A program made the position numbers and the translations under genes. Shown piece after piece: positions 36,361-45,205 of a DNA stretch of 64,000 nucleotides (positions within the stretch are counted from its first letter, which is position 1; every line of letters begins with the position of its first letter). Location of the stretch: NCBI RefSeq assembly GCF_040218225.1, contig NZ_JAVJQO010000004.1, forward strand, positions 310,001 to 374,000. Reading direction: 5' to 3'. The DNA comes from Gracilimonas sp. (GTDB lineage: Bacteria > Bacteroidota > Rhodothermia > Balneolales > Balneolaceae). Below the pieces are notes generated by a model. It was not told the origin of the DNA. It made no database searches and was given only the letters and a program-made list of their open reading frames with translations.

Positions 36361-36785
36361 ACATCCTTATTATTAATGGACCCAACCTGAACCTGCTTGG
36401 AAAACGTGATCCGGGAATCTATGGAGCGAAAAGCCTCAAAGACCTTGAGTACTTCCTCATTGATGAATTCCCAAAGCATAACTTAGAGTTTTTTCAAAGT
36501 AATGTAGAGGGAGAGTTGATTAATAAAGTTCAGCAAGCAATGGATAGTGATGTTGCCGGCCTGGTGATTAATCCTGGCGGATATTCACATACCTCCGTTG
36601 CTCTCCGTGATGCACTGGAACCACTTGAAATTCCCAAAGTTGAAGTCCATATTTCCAATATTCATGCCCGTGAAGAATTCCGGGAAAAATCAATCACCGG
36701 AGCCGTTATGAATGGCATTATCACTGGTTTCGGAAAATTCAGCTATGTTTTGGGCATTCAGGCTTTAGAAAAACTTATCGAATGA
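36357..36785 (+). CDS. aroQ: 3-dehydroquinate dehydratase, type II
   Basis: A 142-residue type II dehydroquinase of the shikimate pathway. Signature residues: NGPNLNLLGKRDPGIYG, FFQSNVEGELINKVQ, VINPGGYSHTSVALRDAL with the catalytic His region, and VEVHISNIHAREEFRE. It is translationally coupled to the HIT gene. Confidence 0.96.
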   Translation: MNILIINGPNLNLLGKRDPGIYGAKSLKDLEYFLIDEFPKHNLEFFQSNVEGELINKVQQAMDSDVAGLVINPGGYSHTSVALRDALEPLEIPKVEVHISNIHAREEFREKSITGAVMNGIITGFGKFSYVLGIQALEKLIE

Positions 36786-36822
36786 TTACATCGCTACTTT
36801 TCTGTTAACATAAAAATCCACC

Positions 36823-38286
36823 TTGACTAAGCTCAAAGAACTCTTTTCCGACACACTGGTTTATGGCATAAGCAGTGTTGTTGCACGTTTTATTGGTTAT
36901 CTGCTGGTGCCATTGCATACGGGTGTTTTTAGTGAGGATCAATATGGAATTGTCAGCCTGATCTTTGCAGCTATTGCCCTATTCAATGTGGTTTTTACAA
37001 TGGGAATGGAATCTGCCTATATTCGTTATGCCAAAGACCGCGATAAGGCGAAGGATATTTTCAAAACGGCTCAGCTTTTTCTGCTCGCTACATCCGGTGT
37101 CTTAGTACTCATTATTTGGCTCGCCGAGCCTTTTGTAGCCCCAACCATAGGGCTTGAACCCGGTGACCCTATTCTCTGGATCATGCTTGGGATTCTTTTC
37201 TTCGACACTCTGGCTGTTGTTCCTTTTGCAGAACTGAGGCTAGTACGTAAATCTGTGCTTTTTGCTGTCCTCAAAACCGGAAATGTTATCGTTAACCTTG
37301 GGTTGAATTTCTATCTCATTCTTGGATTGGGTTATGGCATTGAGGCTGTTTTTATAAGCAATCTGGTAGCTTCTTTACTTACCGCTTTGGCTATCTGGAT
37401 TTTTACTATACCCATGTTTATGGGAGACTGGAACACCGTGCTGCTGAAAAAAGCCCTGCTATTCGGCCTTCCCTTTATTCCGGCCGGGTTCGGCCACGCC
37501 ATTAATGAACTGGTAGACCGGTTTTTCCTGAAAGCCATGGATCAATCTACCATAAATGCATTATACGGATCCGAATATACCTCTGATGATATTGTCGGTA
37601 TTTATAGTGCCTGCTATAAGCTAGCTGTTTTCATGCTGTTGATTGTGCAAATGTTCCGGATGGCCTGGCAACCCTTTTTTATGAGACAATCGGAAGAGGA
37701 ATCTGCTCCTGAAACATTCTCCCAAACGTTCACTTTATTCAATGCCGCTGCCGCATCCGTCTTTCTGGTAGTAGCATTATTTGCCGAGCAAATTGTTTCC
37801 ATCAAAGTTCCCATTCTGGATTTTTATTTAGTAGATGAGAAATTCTGGGGAGGCTTAACCATTGTACCCATATTGCTGCTTGCCTACTGGTTTCAGGGAT
37901 GGTATATCAACTTTTCGGCGGGAATTTTCATTAGCGAAACAACCAAACGCTTGCCTCAAATCACCCTGATTGGTGCTGGAATTACTATAGCTGCAAACCT
38001 GATTATGATTCCGTTTTTTGGAATGATGGGGTCGGCAATCGCAACGCTTTCAAGTTATGCAGTTATGGCGCTGCTTATCTATTATTATTCCACGAATGCT
38101 TTTGAAGTACCCTACAAACTCGTTCGCGGTTTCGCCGTCATGTTAATCGCTGCCGGGCTCTATTATCTTAAACCAACTGTGATAACCTTCGGTATGTCCG
38201 AACTCCTGTCTTCTTTTCTATTGCTTGCCCTTGGGTTAATTACCATAGGGCTTATAACCTATACCTCTGTTTTTTCAACAAAATAG
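36823..38286 (+). CDS. Oligosaccharide flippase family membrane protein
   Basis: A 487-residue protein with about 14 membrane segments and the MVF/Wzx-type N-terminus LFSDTLVYGISSVVARFIGY. It probably flips lipid-linked glycan units for surface polysaccharide. The start is TTG; it gives the expected family N-terminus and no ATG lies nearby. No glycosyltransferase or polymerase gene adjoins it, which is unusual for a Wzx protein. Confidence 0.88.
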   Translation: MTKLKELFSDTLVYGISSVVARFIGYLLVPLHTGVFSEDQYGIVSLIFAAIALFNVVFTMGMESAYIRYAKDRDKAKDIFKTAQLFLLATSGVLVLIIWLAEPFVAPTIGLEPGDPILWIMLGILFFDTLAVVPFAELRLVRKSVLFAVLKTGNVIVNLGLNFYLILGLGYGIEAVFISNLVASLLTALAIWIFTIPMFMGDWNTVLLKKALLFGLPFIPAGFGHAINELVDRFFLKAMDQSTINALYGSEYTSDDIVGIYSACYKLAVFMLLIVQMFRMAWQPFFMRQSEEESAPETFSQTFTLFNAAAASVFLVVALFAEQIVSIKVPILDFYLVDEKFWGGLTIVPILLLAYWFQGWYINFSAGIFISETTKRLPQITLIGAGITIAANLIMIPFFGMMGSAIATLSSYAVMALLIYYYSTNAFEVPYKLVRGFAVMLIAAGLYYLKPTVITFGMSELLSSFLLLALGLITIGLITYTSVFSTK

Positions 38287-38421
38287 CCCTTCTTACTTTC
38301 TATTTGATTCTATCCTGAAAAAGTGAGTTAATTCATTGGTGGGGTTGGGTTTAACAGAATAAATAGTTATTCATTCCCTTCGATATTATTTCTTAATTAC
38401 TTAGCAAGCCGGGATATTATT

Positions 38422-39237
38422 ATGAACACCAAGGAAAAAGTAGGCATTTATGTAGATGCTGTTAATGTGACCATGAATGGAGGATATGGGCTGCGCTATG
38501 ACACCCTGCGCATGTTTGCCTGTCGGGGCGGGGGAATTGCTTCACGGCTGAATGTTTATCTTTGCTACGACTCAGAACGTCTCAAAGAAGACCATGAGTA
38601 TCGTCATAAAACCCAGAGATTCTGTGAGGTGCTTCGGGATTTTGAATACAAAGTCACCGAAAAACCGGTTCAAACCTATACCAATCATGAAACCGGAGAA
38701 AAAATCTCAAAGTCCACCATCGATATGGACATGGCTGTAGACATGCTTGTACAGGCCGATCATCTGGATAAGATTGTTTTACTGAGCAGCAGCGGAAGCT
38801 ACGTAAGCGTTGTCAATGCGATTCAAAATAAAGGGTGCAGAGTCGAATTAGTTGGCTTCGATAATGTATCATCCTCCCTTAAAAAATCCGTGGATTCATC
38901 TGTCTCCGGCTATTTGATTCCGGGATTATTGCCCATTGAATCTCCATACGAGTGGGGCAAAAATGGCTCGCGCGTTCGCGGGGTTTGTTATGATTTTACC
39001 CAGGATGAAGGCTATGGGTTCCTCCGCTTCTTAACCCGGAAAAATGATTGTCTGTGGATTACCGATTCCCGGGATGAAAGCTCACCCTATAAGACCGTCT
39101 TTGCACATGTTTCGCAGTTCGAAGATGACTTTGATACTCATTACCTGCCCAGCCGCGAACTGATTTTTGAGTTTGATGTAACTGAAAATGATAAAGGACT
39201 TATCGCAGAAAATATCGTGTTGGTTAGCGCTCCGTGA
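38422..39237 (+). CDS. NYN (LabA-like) domain protein with C-terminal cold-shock-like domain
   Basis: A 271-residue protein. Residues 5-165 form a LabA-like NYN/PIN ribonuclease fold (VGIYVDAVNVTMNGG; STIDMDMAVDMLVQ; IVLLSSSGSYVSVVNA). The first two acidic sites are present, but the usual SGDxDF third site reads SSSGSY. Residues 185-268 resemble a cold-shock/OB fold (VCYDFTQDEGYGFLRF, KTVFAHVSQF), which binds single-stranded RNA. It is thus probably an RNA-binding protein with a weakened or lost nuclease. Single-gene unit, with 135 bases upstream lacking a clear promoter. Confidence 0.82.
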   Translation: MNTKEKVGIYVDAVNVTMNGGYGLRYDTLRMFACRGGGIASRLNVYLCYDSERLKEDHEYRHKTQRFCEVLRDFEYKVTEKPVQTYTNHETGEKISKSTIDMDMAVDMLVQADHLDKIVLLSSSGSYVSVVNAIQNKGCRVELVGFDNVSSSLKKSVDSSVSGYLIPGLLPIESPYEWGKNGSRVRGVCYDFTQDEGYGFLRFLTRKNDCLWITDSRDESSPYKTVFAHVSQFEDDFDTHYLPSRELIFEFDVTENDKGLIAENIVLVSAP

Positions 39238-39257
39238 TTTTGTTAATTGTTGAATAG

Positions 39258-39743
39258 TTATTCAATGGTCACACTATCATCATCAAAACCATCGTCTTTG
39301 CCTTCCTTCCAATCTTTATAAAAGCTTATCAGGTTTGAAACGGAATAAGTGAGCATAAAAAAGGCGATGAGATAGGCTACAGAATCCGGATTCATGATTA
39401 TCAAAACGGCCGTGATAATAGTAATAACCCCGAGGATGGATAACTGCATCGCAAACAACATCAACAGGCCAAATAGCCCAAGGAAGCCGGCAAAGGTGAT
39501 TGGTATGAGGTCCGGAAAAATGAAGATCAGAACTCCGGTTACAATAGGCAGGGCAATCATTGGAGACGGAAGGCGGAATGCCAAAAACATCAACCCAAGA
39601 GAAACAAGATAGGCTCCGGCTATCAGGTAGAGAAAGTTTGGAAAGATGAGGGTTAAGACCCCGGTTGCAAGCGTAAGTACGGCATTAAAGATTTGCCGTT
39701 GCCGTGATTTATGTTGAAAGCGTACCTGATAATGTTCGAACAT
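39258..39743 (-). CDS. DUF308/HdeD-like small membrane protein
   Basis: A 161-residue protein with six short hydrophobic segments in pairs (VLTLATGVLTLIFPNFLYLI, MIALPIVTGVLIFIFPDLI, GVITIITAVLIIMNP), the repeated GxxxxxFP pattern of the HdeD/DUF308 group, and an acidic tail. The function is unknown; relatives are linked to acid or general stress. It converges on the NYN gene. Confidence 0.7.
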   Translation of the reverse strand: MFEHYQVRFQHKSRQRQIFNAVLTLATGVLTLIFPNFLYLIAGAYLVSLGLMFLAFRLPSPMIALPIVTGVLIFIFPDLIPITFAGFLGLFGLLMLFAMQLSILGVITIITAVLIIMNPDSVAYLIAFFMLTYSVSNLISFYKDWKEGKDDGFDDDSVTIE

Positions 39744-39761
39744 GTTTTCCTTTTTATTAAT

Positions 39762-39900
39762 GTCATCGCGAGTAATGTAATGAGCTTATCGAATAAATGA
39801 CGTGGCGATCTTCCCGAAATATTTAGAATAGTGATTAGCCGGTTGCCGCGTAGTTCTGCATTCTAATCCAGGGTAAACCTGATTAGCTCCTCGCAATGAC
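39762..39900 (+). repeat. 139-bp imperfect palindromic repeat element
   Basis: The intergenic segment begins GTCATCGCGAG and ends CTCGCAATGAC, inverted termini differing at one position. Inside are GACGTGGCGATCTTCCC and CTGATTAGCTCCTCGCAATG. This resembles the GTCATTGCGAGGAGC-type mobile repeats scattered in many Bacteroidota genomes. It has no coding capacity and lies between two minus-strand genes. Assignment rests on memory of the family and the visible termini. Confidence 0.6.
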
Positions 39901-39906
39901 GTGCTT

Positions 39907-40395
39907 TTAATCCAGTTCCACAAACTCCACTTCTCGGGTTTCTGTATCCAAAAATGCGATGGAGTCTTTGCCGTCAAAACCGTTGGCTGTTCCCGGATTG
40001 ATTACAATAGTCTCACCCACTTTTTCATATACCATTTCGTGTGTATGCCCGGTAATGACTACATCATAACGGCCCGACTCAATGAGGGAAGACGTAATCT
40101 CTGCATATGTTCCATGGTATACCGCTATGGTCAGTCCGTCTTCTTCCACTTTCAGGAAATCACCAGCAAGTTCTGCTCCAATATCTCTGAACTTTGATAT
40201 CAGCAGATATTTATCGCCATCGTTATTGCCAAATATTCCTTTCAGATTCAGCCCTTCAAAGTGGTGAATCATAAACGGGCTGCAGTAATCCCCGGCATGC
40301 AGAACCAATTCCACATTTCGGTCTTTGAAAATCTTTACAGCTTTTTTGAGATTGGGAATGTGGTCGTGAGAGTCGGATATAATTCCAATCAGCAT
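39907..40395 (-). CDS. YfcE/MJ0936-type metallophosphodiesterase
   Basis: A 162-residue calcineurin-like phosphodiesterase. All metal-binding motifs are present: ISDSHDHIPN, LHAGDYCS, GNNDGD, VYHGTY and GHTHEM. Members hydrolyse phosphodiester bonds in vitro; the natural substrate is unknown. Cytoplasmic. It lies next to a small repeat element. Confidence 0.92.
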   Translation of the reverse strand: MLIGIISDSHDHIPNLKKAVKIFKDRNVELVLHAGDYCSPFMIHHFEGLNLKGIFGNNDGDKYLLISKFRDIGAELAGDFLKVEEDGLTIAVYHGTYAEITSSLIESGRYDVVITGHTHEMVYEKVGETIVINPGTANGFDGKDSIAFLDTETREVEFVELD

Positions 40396-40490
40396 AACAC
40401 TCGTTATTTGTTACTCGTTGATTCGATGAAACTCTTTCATCTATATCACAAATAACTAAAATTAATCCAAAGCTGAAAAGAAACTGCTAA

Positions 40491-40538
40491 CAAAAAAGAA
40501 AGTGACGCAGAGCATTTTTTCCTTCGTTCTGCGTCACT
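40491..40538 (-). terminator. Terminator of the GLUG/FN3 surface-protein gene (minus strand)
   Basis: A perfect 11-bp stem AGTGACGCAGA / TCTGCGTCACT (40501-40511 with 40528-40538) is followed, on the minus strand, by TTCTTTTTTG. It is 19 bases past the stop codon of the large gene. Confidence 0.85.
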
Positions 40539-40556
40539 CCAACCCCATTAACCCAG

Positions 40557-43500
40557 TTACTTGATAAGCGTTAATTTTTTGATCAGCACCGTTGAACCAG
40601 CTTGCAGACGGTAAATATACATTCCTGATGAAAGGCTTCCGGCGTTAAAGGTAACAGCATACTTTCCTGCAGGTTTGTTAGGTTCATCAACCAAAGCAGC
40701 CACCTCTCGTCCCAGCATGTCAAATACGCGCAGTTCAACAGCCCCGGTTACCGGCAAGTCGTACCTAATAACCGTAGACGGGTTGAATGGATTGGGGTAA
40801 TTTTGCCTGAGAGCAAATTCGGCAGGAATACCACTCTCATTATCAACCGAAGTCAGTAATTTGGTAGTAAACGACCACACTTCACTCCACTCCCCGGTTC
40901 CATATTCATTGTTACCCCGTACCCGCCAGAAGTATTCCGTGTTTTCCGAAAGCACTTCAATGGTGGCTATGGTATCCTGATGCTCTTCGAGGTTTGTATG
41001 TAATTCCTCAAAGTTTTCATTCTCGGAAACTTCAACATCATAGTTTACAGCCAAACTAAATTGCTTTGATTTTTTATCAGGAAACCATTTCAGGTTGAGG
41101 CTCAGTTCAGTACCCATTGTTTCAGGCTCGGGGAGATGCAGCACAGGCACTTCCGGAAACGAGCTTGTTGGGCTGGTCGTGAAAGACCACACCTCGCTCC
41201 ACTCTCCCGGGCCTTCTTGAAATACGGCCCGTACCCTCCAATAAAAGACCGTGCTTGGTGGAAATATATACACCGTGTGCGTGGTATCGACCAGCATATC
41301 AGTCCCGAAAACTCCTTCTGAAAAATCATCCACATAAGAGCCCCGGAATTCATAATTCAGAATCCCTGGCACTCCATGCCAGTTGAAAACTACCGAATCT
41401 TCCAAACCTGTAGCTCCGTTCCCGGGCAAACTCAACATTGGGATCAATGGTTGTTCTTCCTCTGTAGAAAAGGAGAAAACCTGACTCCAGGCACTTTCTG
41501 TGTTTTCTGATACGGCTTTCACTCTCCAATAAAGCTGCCTTGCCGGCGGTAGTTCAGGAATGAAAAGCATGGTGTCGGTAATTCCTTCTACAAAGAAATT
41601 ATTCGGGTCGCTGAAATCTTCTGTCTCAGAGCCTTCAAATGTGTAACTGACTGCATTTTCTACTGAGCTCCAAACGGCTGTAACGGTATCTTTCAGCCCC
41701 TCTGATTCGTGCGCCGGGTAAAGCAGTTGTGGTGCCTCCAGCAGATCGAAAGCCGTTGTAAAACTAAATATATCTGACCATTCGCCCTCATGATACACAC
41801 TGGTTCCCCGAACACGCCAATAGTACGTAGTCCCTTCAGTAAAAACTTCCGGAACCACTATGGAGGTGTCCTCATCGGAATAATTAAATACGATGGAAGA
41901 AAATGCTTCATCCTCCGCTATTCGAATCTGGTATTCTTCTGCATACTTATCGGAATGCCACAAGAAAGTTACCTCTAGCGGCAAGTCTTCTGCCTGATCA
42001 ACAGGAGAAATCAACCCGATACTTTCCGGTTTGGCGCTGTTTTCCGTAGTGGTAAAGCTGAACACCTGGCTCCACTCACTTTCTTTCTCACCAACTATCG
42101 CTTTTACCCTCCAATAAAATGTTACAGAAGGAGGTAATGCGTCCCCAAAGAATGTAGTGTCTACAATACCTTCGACCATGAAATTGTCCTCGGAATTGAA
42201 ATCCTCAACTCCGGAAACCTGCAGAGTGTAGCTATCGGCATCTTCAACAGAAGTCCATCGAATGGTAAGTGTATCCTCAATGCCAGTCGTGCCATCGGCA
42301 GGATTTAATAATCCCGGAGCATCGGGAAGTATTTCAAGAGTGTTAAAACTAAACGGCTGAGACCACCCAGCCTCTCCATATTGGTTGATCCCTCTCACCC
42401 GCCAATAATAAGCCATGCCTTCATCTAATATGCCTGAAGGAAAAAGGGTGTCCGGCACGGTATTGTCTGCAACCGGCGAAGCAAAAGACTCTGATTTATC
42501 AATCTGGATTTGGTAATCATCTGCAAATACATCGGAGTGCCACACAAAAGTCATTTCAAGGGGCTGATCGGGCGACATATCAAGAGGAAAAATTAACGCA
42601 ATGGGATCAGGCATCATGCTACTTTCCGTCGTAAAAAAGCTAAATACTTCGCTCCACTCGCTCTCCTGTTCTCCTGAAATTGTTTTTACCCGCCAGAAGA
42701 GTTCTCTGTCTGGTGGAAGTTCAGGAATGAACAAGGTGGTGTCTGTAATTCCTTCCACATAAAAATTATTTGGATCGCTGAAATCTTCTGTCTCAGATCC
42801 TTCAAAGATATAGCTGTCTGCATTTGGAACGGCGCTCCAAACTGCGGTAACGGTATCCTCCAATCCAATCGCATTATCTGCTGGATAAAGAAGCTGAGGG
42901 GCAGAAAGAGGCGACTCTTCGGTAGTAAAACTGAACACATCTCCCCAGGCAACTTCCCCATAGTCGCTTAAAGCCCGAACCCTCCAATAATAAGTTGTAC
43001 CTGAAGACAATGTTGCTGAAGTATAGGCTGTATCGGTTCCGGTATATGTGGCAAAAGGAGATGTGAACGTATCTGCTTCATCCAGCTGAAATTCATATTC
43101 ATCCGCAAACACATCAGAGTTCCAGCTAAAGGTAATTTCAAGCGGCTGGTCTTCTGCCAAATCAGCTGGTGAAATCATTACGATATCGTCTGGCATAGAG
43201 CTGTTTTCTGAAGTAGTAAAGCTAAACGTCTCGCTCCAGTCACTTTCCTGATCTGTGGAAACAGCTTTAATCCGCCAGTATAATGTCAGGTCAGGAGGTA
43301 AATGCGAAATAAAATAAGAGGTATCTGTAATACCTTCCTCCAGCAGATAAGGCTCACCCGCATCAATGAAGTCTTCTGTTTCGGCTCTTTCCAGGGTGTA
43401 GCTATCTGCATTGGCAACCGTATTCCAAACCAAAGTCACGGAATCTTCAATGCCCGTAGCTTCATCAATCGGATAAGCCAAAACAGGGGCATCCAATGGA

Positions 43501-44504
43501 ATAATTGGCGGATTATTTTTTAGATATGGATAAGAAACGCCTTCATCTATGGACCAGATCGTGGAAAAATTCCAGCTTCCGAAGTTCGACTGCTGTCTCA
43601 TTTCTGCATCTGTCAGGCCGGTGCCAAATCCGTTGTCCGGATTTCCGCTATCTGTATTCCAATAGTTACCTATCTCATTACCCCCTCCATCCGTAGCTAT
43701 CAATCCCCCGGTATCTGATGTGCCTGCCGAATACGTATTCGAGATGGTTCCGTTGTTGTACCCAACCAAGCCCCCGCTTGCACCATCAACCGTGCTATAG
43801 CTGTTGATAATGGTTCCGAAATTATTGCGGCCCACAAGTCCGCCGCTTGCAGCAATAGAAGTACCCTCTGTAAAACTTGTATTCACATTTCCGGATGAAT
43901 TATTACCGACTAATACTCCTGAGTTGGTCCCGGATACGGATACATTTGCATAGCTTAAACTCACCGATCCATTTCCGGACCCATTCATCCCAACCAAGCC
44001 CCCGACATTTGAAACCCCAGCTACGGTTCCTGTAACCGAACAGTTGCTTACCGAGCCGTTTGAGTTTTCTCCCAGAAGTCCCCCTACGGCGCTGTTTCCG
44101 GTTACATCTACATCCACAAGGTGGACATCAGCAAGCAAAGCGTCTGTATCTATATAGCCGAACAACCCTGCCCGCACCCCGGCACCTATCCGCTGCATAT
44201 AAAGCCCGGTAATCTTATATCCATCTCCATTATAGCTTCCTTCAAATTCATTGTTAAACTGGCCAATGGGTACCCAGCCTAATCCCGAATTATAAAAATC
44301 CCCGGCGGGATCATCCCCTCCTAAATCAATATCAGCTGTTTGGATAAAGTGAGAAGTAAGATGGTTCCGAACTTCATTTAGCTGAGCTGCTGTGGCTACA
44401 AGATACGGGTCACCGGGGGTTCCCGATCCTCCGGCAAATTGGGCGAAAGTTTCCAGTGGCAGCAAAACCGTCATAACCAGTACAAATCCAATTCCTTTCC
44501 ACAT
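40557..44504 (-). CDS. Type IX secreted giant protein with GLUG motifs and fibronectin type III-like repeats
   Basis: A 1315-residue surface protein. A signal peptide (LVMTVLLPLETFAQ) is followed by a region of GLUG motifs (residues 100-290: VGGLLGENSNGSVSNC, NVGGLVGMNGSGNG, GGLVGYNNGTISNTYSAG), then nine FN3-like modules of about 95 residues (340-1225), each with a YYWRVRA-type strand and ending WSExFSFTT. The C-terminus is a type IX sorting domain (RQNYPNPFNPSTVIRYDLP, SSGMYIYRLQAG). Modules alternate between two types. Shine-Dalgarno AAGGGGA lies before the ATG. It is divergent from an ECF sigma/kinase pair, and a terminator follows. A role in adhesion is inferred only. Confidence 0.88.
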   Translation of the reverse strand: MWKGIGFVLVMTVLLPLETFAQFAGGSGTPGDPYLVATAAQLNEVRNHLTSHFIQTADIDLGGDDPAGDFYNSGLGWVPIGQFNNEFEGSYNGDGYKITGLYMQRIGAGVRAGLFGYIDTDALLADVHLVDVDVTGNSAVGGLLGENSNGSVSNCSVTGTVAGVSNVGGLVGMNGSGNGSVSLSYANVSVSGTNSGVLVGNNSSGNVNTSFTEGTSIAASGGLVGRNNFGTIINSYSTVDGASGGLVGYNNGTISNTYSAGTSDTGGLIATDGGGNEIGNYWNTDSGNPDNGFGTGLTDAEMRQQSNFGSWNFSTIWSIDEGVSYPYLKNNPPIIPLDAPVLAYPIDEATGIEDSVTLVWNTVANADSYTLERAETEDFIDAGEPYLLEEGITDTSYFISHLPPDLTLYWRIKAVSTDQESDWSETFSFTTSENSSMPDDIVMISPADLAEDQPLEITFSWNSDVFADEYEFQLDEADTFTSPFATYTGTDTAYTSATLSSGTTYYWRVRALSDYGEVAWGDVFSFTTEESPLSAPQLLYPADNAIGLEDTVTAVWSAVPNADSYIFEGSETEDFSDPNNFYVEGITDTTLFIPELPPDRELFWRVKTISGEQESEWSEVFSFFTTESSMMPDPIALIFPLDMSPDQPLEMTFVWHSDVFADDYQIQIDKSESFASPVADNTVPDTLFPSGILDEGMAYYWRVRGINQYGEAGWSQPFSFNTLEILPDAPGLLNPADGTTGIEDTLTIRWTSVEDADSYTLQVSGVEDFNSEDNFMVEGIVDTTFFGDALPPSVTFYWRVKAIVGEKESEWSQVFSFTTTENSAKPESIGLISPVDQAEDLPLEVTFLWHSDKYAEEYQIRIAEDEAFSSIVFNYSDEDTSIVVPEVFTEGTTYYWRVRGTSVYHEGEWSDIFSFTTAFDLLEAPQLLYPAHESEGLKDTVTAVWSSVENAVSYTFEGSETEDFSDPNNFFVEGITDTMLFIPELPPARQLYWRVKAVSENTESAWSQVFSFSTEEEQPLIPMLSLPGNGATGLEDSVVFNWHGVPGILNYEFRGSYVDDFSEGVFGTDMLVDTTHTVYIFPPSTVFYWRVRAVFQEGPGEWSEVWSFTTSPTSSFPEVPVLHLPEPETMGTELSLNLKWFPDKKSKQFSLAVNYDVEVSENENFEELHTNLEEHQDTIATIEVLSENTEYFWRVRGNNEYGTGEWSEVWSFTTKLLTSVDNESGIPAEFALRQNYPNPFNPSTVIRYDLPVTGAVELRVFDMLGREVAALVDEPNKPAGKYAVTFNAGSLSSGMYIYRLQAGSTVLIKKLTLIK

Positions 44505-44608
44505 AATAATTCCCCTTGATTGATATTTCAGTTTTAGATTACTTATTGGTGTGTGTTACTGTGGTTTGCGTAAAAAATGGGCGACCACATCAAATAAATT
44601 TTCCGGAT

Positions 44609-45172
44609 GTGAAAAGGGATGTAACAGAATTACTCATCGACTGGAGAGAGGGCGATAAAGAAGCTCCCGAAGAAATATTTCCACTCGTTTACCAGCACTT
44701 AAAGAATATAGCGAAGGCTCACATCATAAAAGAGAATAATGAATTCACCCTTCAGCGCACCGAGCTGGTTCACGAGGTCTTTTTAAAGATGGCCGATCAA
44801 ACCCGGGTTAACGCATCCGACCGAAATCACTTTTACAGCATTGCCTCCCGATGTATGCGGCAAATTCTTGTTGACCATGCCCGAAAGAAAAACAGTGAGA
44901 AACGGGGGGGCGGAGAAAAAGCAATCACCCTCGATGAAAATCTCGCCGCTGATGCTGCTACCGCTTCAGACATCATACATATTGATGAAGCCCTCAGCAA
45001 GCTCGCTGATCTGGACAAACGCATGTCGAAAGTAACCGAACTTCATTTTTTTGGCGGATTGAGCATCCCTGAAACCGCAGAGGTAATGAGTGTTTCCACC
45101 AGTACCATCGATCGCGAGTGGAAAAAAGCAAAGCTTTGGCTTTACCAGTTTATTACTGAACAAAAAGACTGA
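44609..45172 (+). CDS. ECF-type sigma factor (TIGR02999-like)
   Basis: A sigma-70 family factor of about 187 residues. Region 2 includes AHIIKENNEFTLQRTELVHE and FYSIASRCMRQILVDHARKK; region 4 ends with LSIPETAEVMSVSTSTIDREW. The HARKKNSEKRGGG linker and the Ser/Thr kinase just downstream match the ECF subfamily that works with kinases. The frame is open back to a TTG at 44516, but those 31 extra residues look unlike a sigma N-terminus, and that TTG overlaps the Shine-Dalgarno site of the divergent gene; GTG at 44609 gives the usual length. It may control the divergent surface-protein gene. Confidence 0.85.
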   Translation: MKRDVTELLIDWREGDKEAPEEIFPLVYQHLKNIAKAHIIKENNEFTLQRTELVHEVFLKMADQTRVNASDRNHFYSIASRCMRQILVDHARKKNSEKRGGGEKAITLDENLAADAATASDIIHIDEALSKLADLDKRMSKVTELHFFGGLSIPETAEVMSVSTSTIDREWKKAKLWLYQFITEQKD

Positions 45173-45205
45173 GGTGTTCCGGATTTTTTTACGCATACCG
45201 ATAAA

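Noticed and set aside
39786-39977. Minus-strand 63-residue open frame over the repeat element and phosphodiesterase 3' end
   Set aside because: It translates the repeat element and is antisense-frame text without protein-like composition.
44516-44608. N-terminal extension of the second ECF sigma factor from TTG at 44516
   Set aside because: The 31 extra residues are hydrophobic and unlike sigma region 1 or 2, and the TTG sits in the Shine-Dalgarno site of the divergent gene. Not fully excluded.
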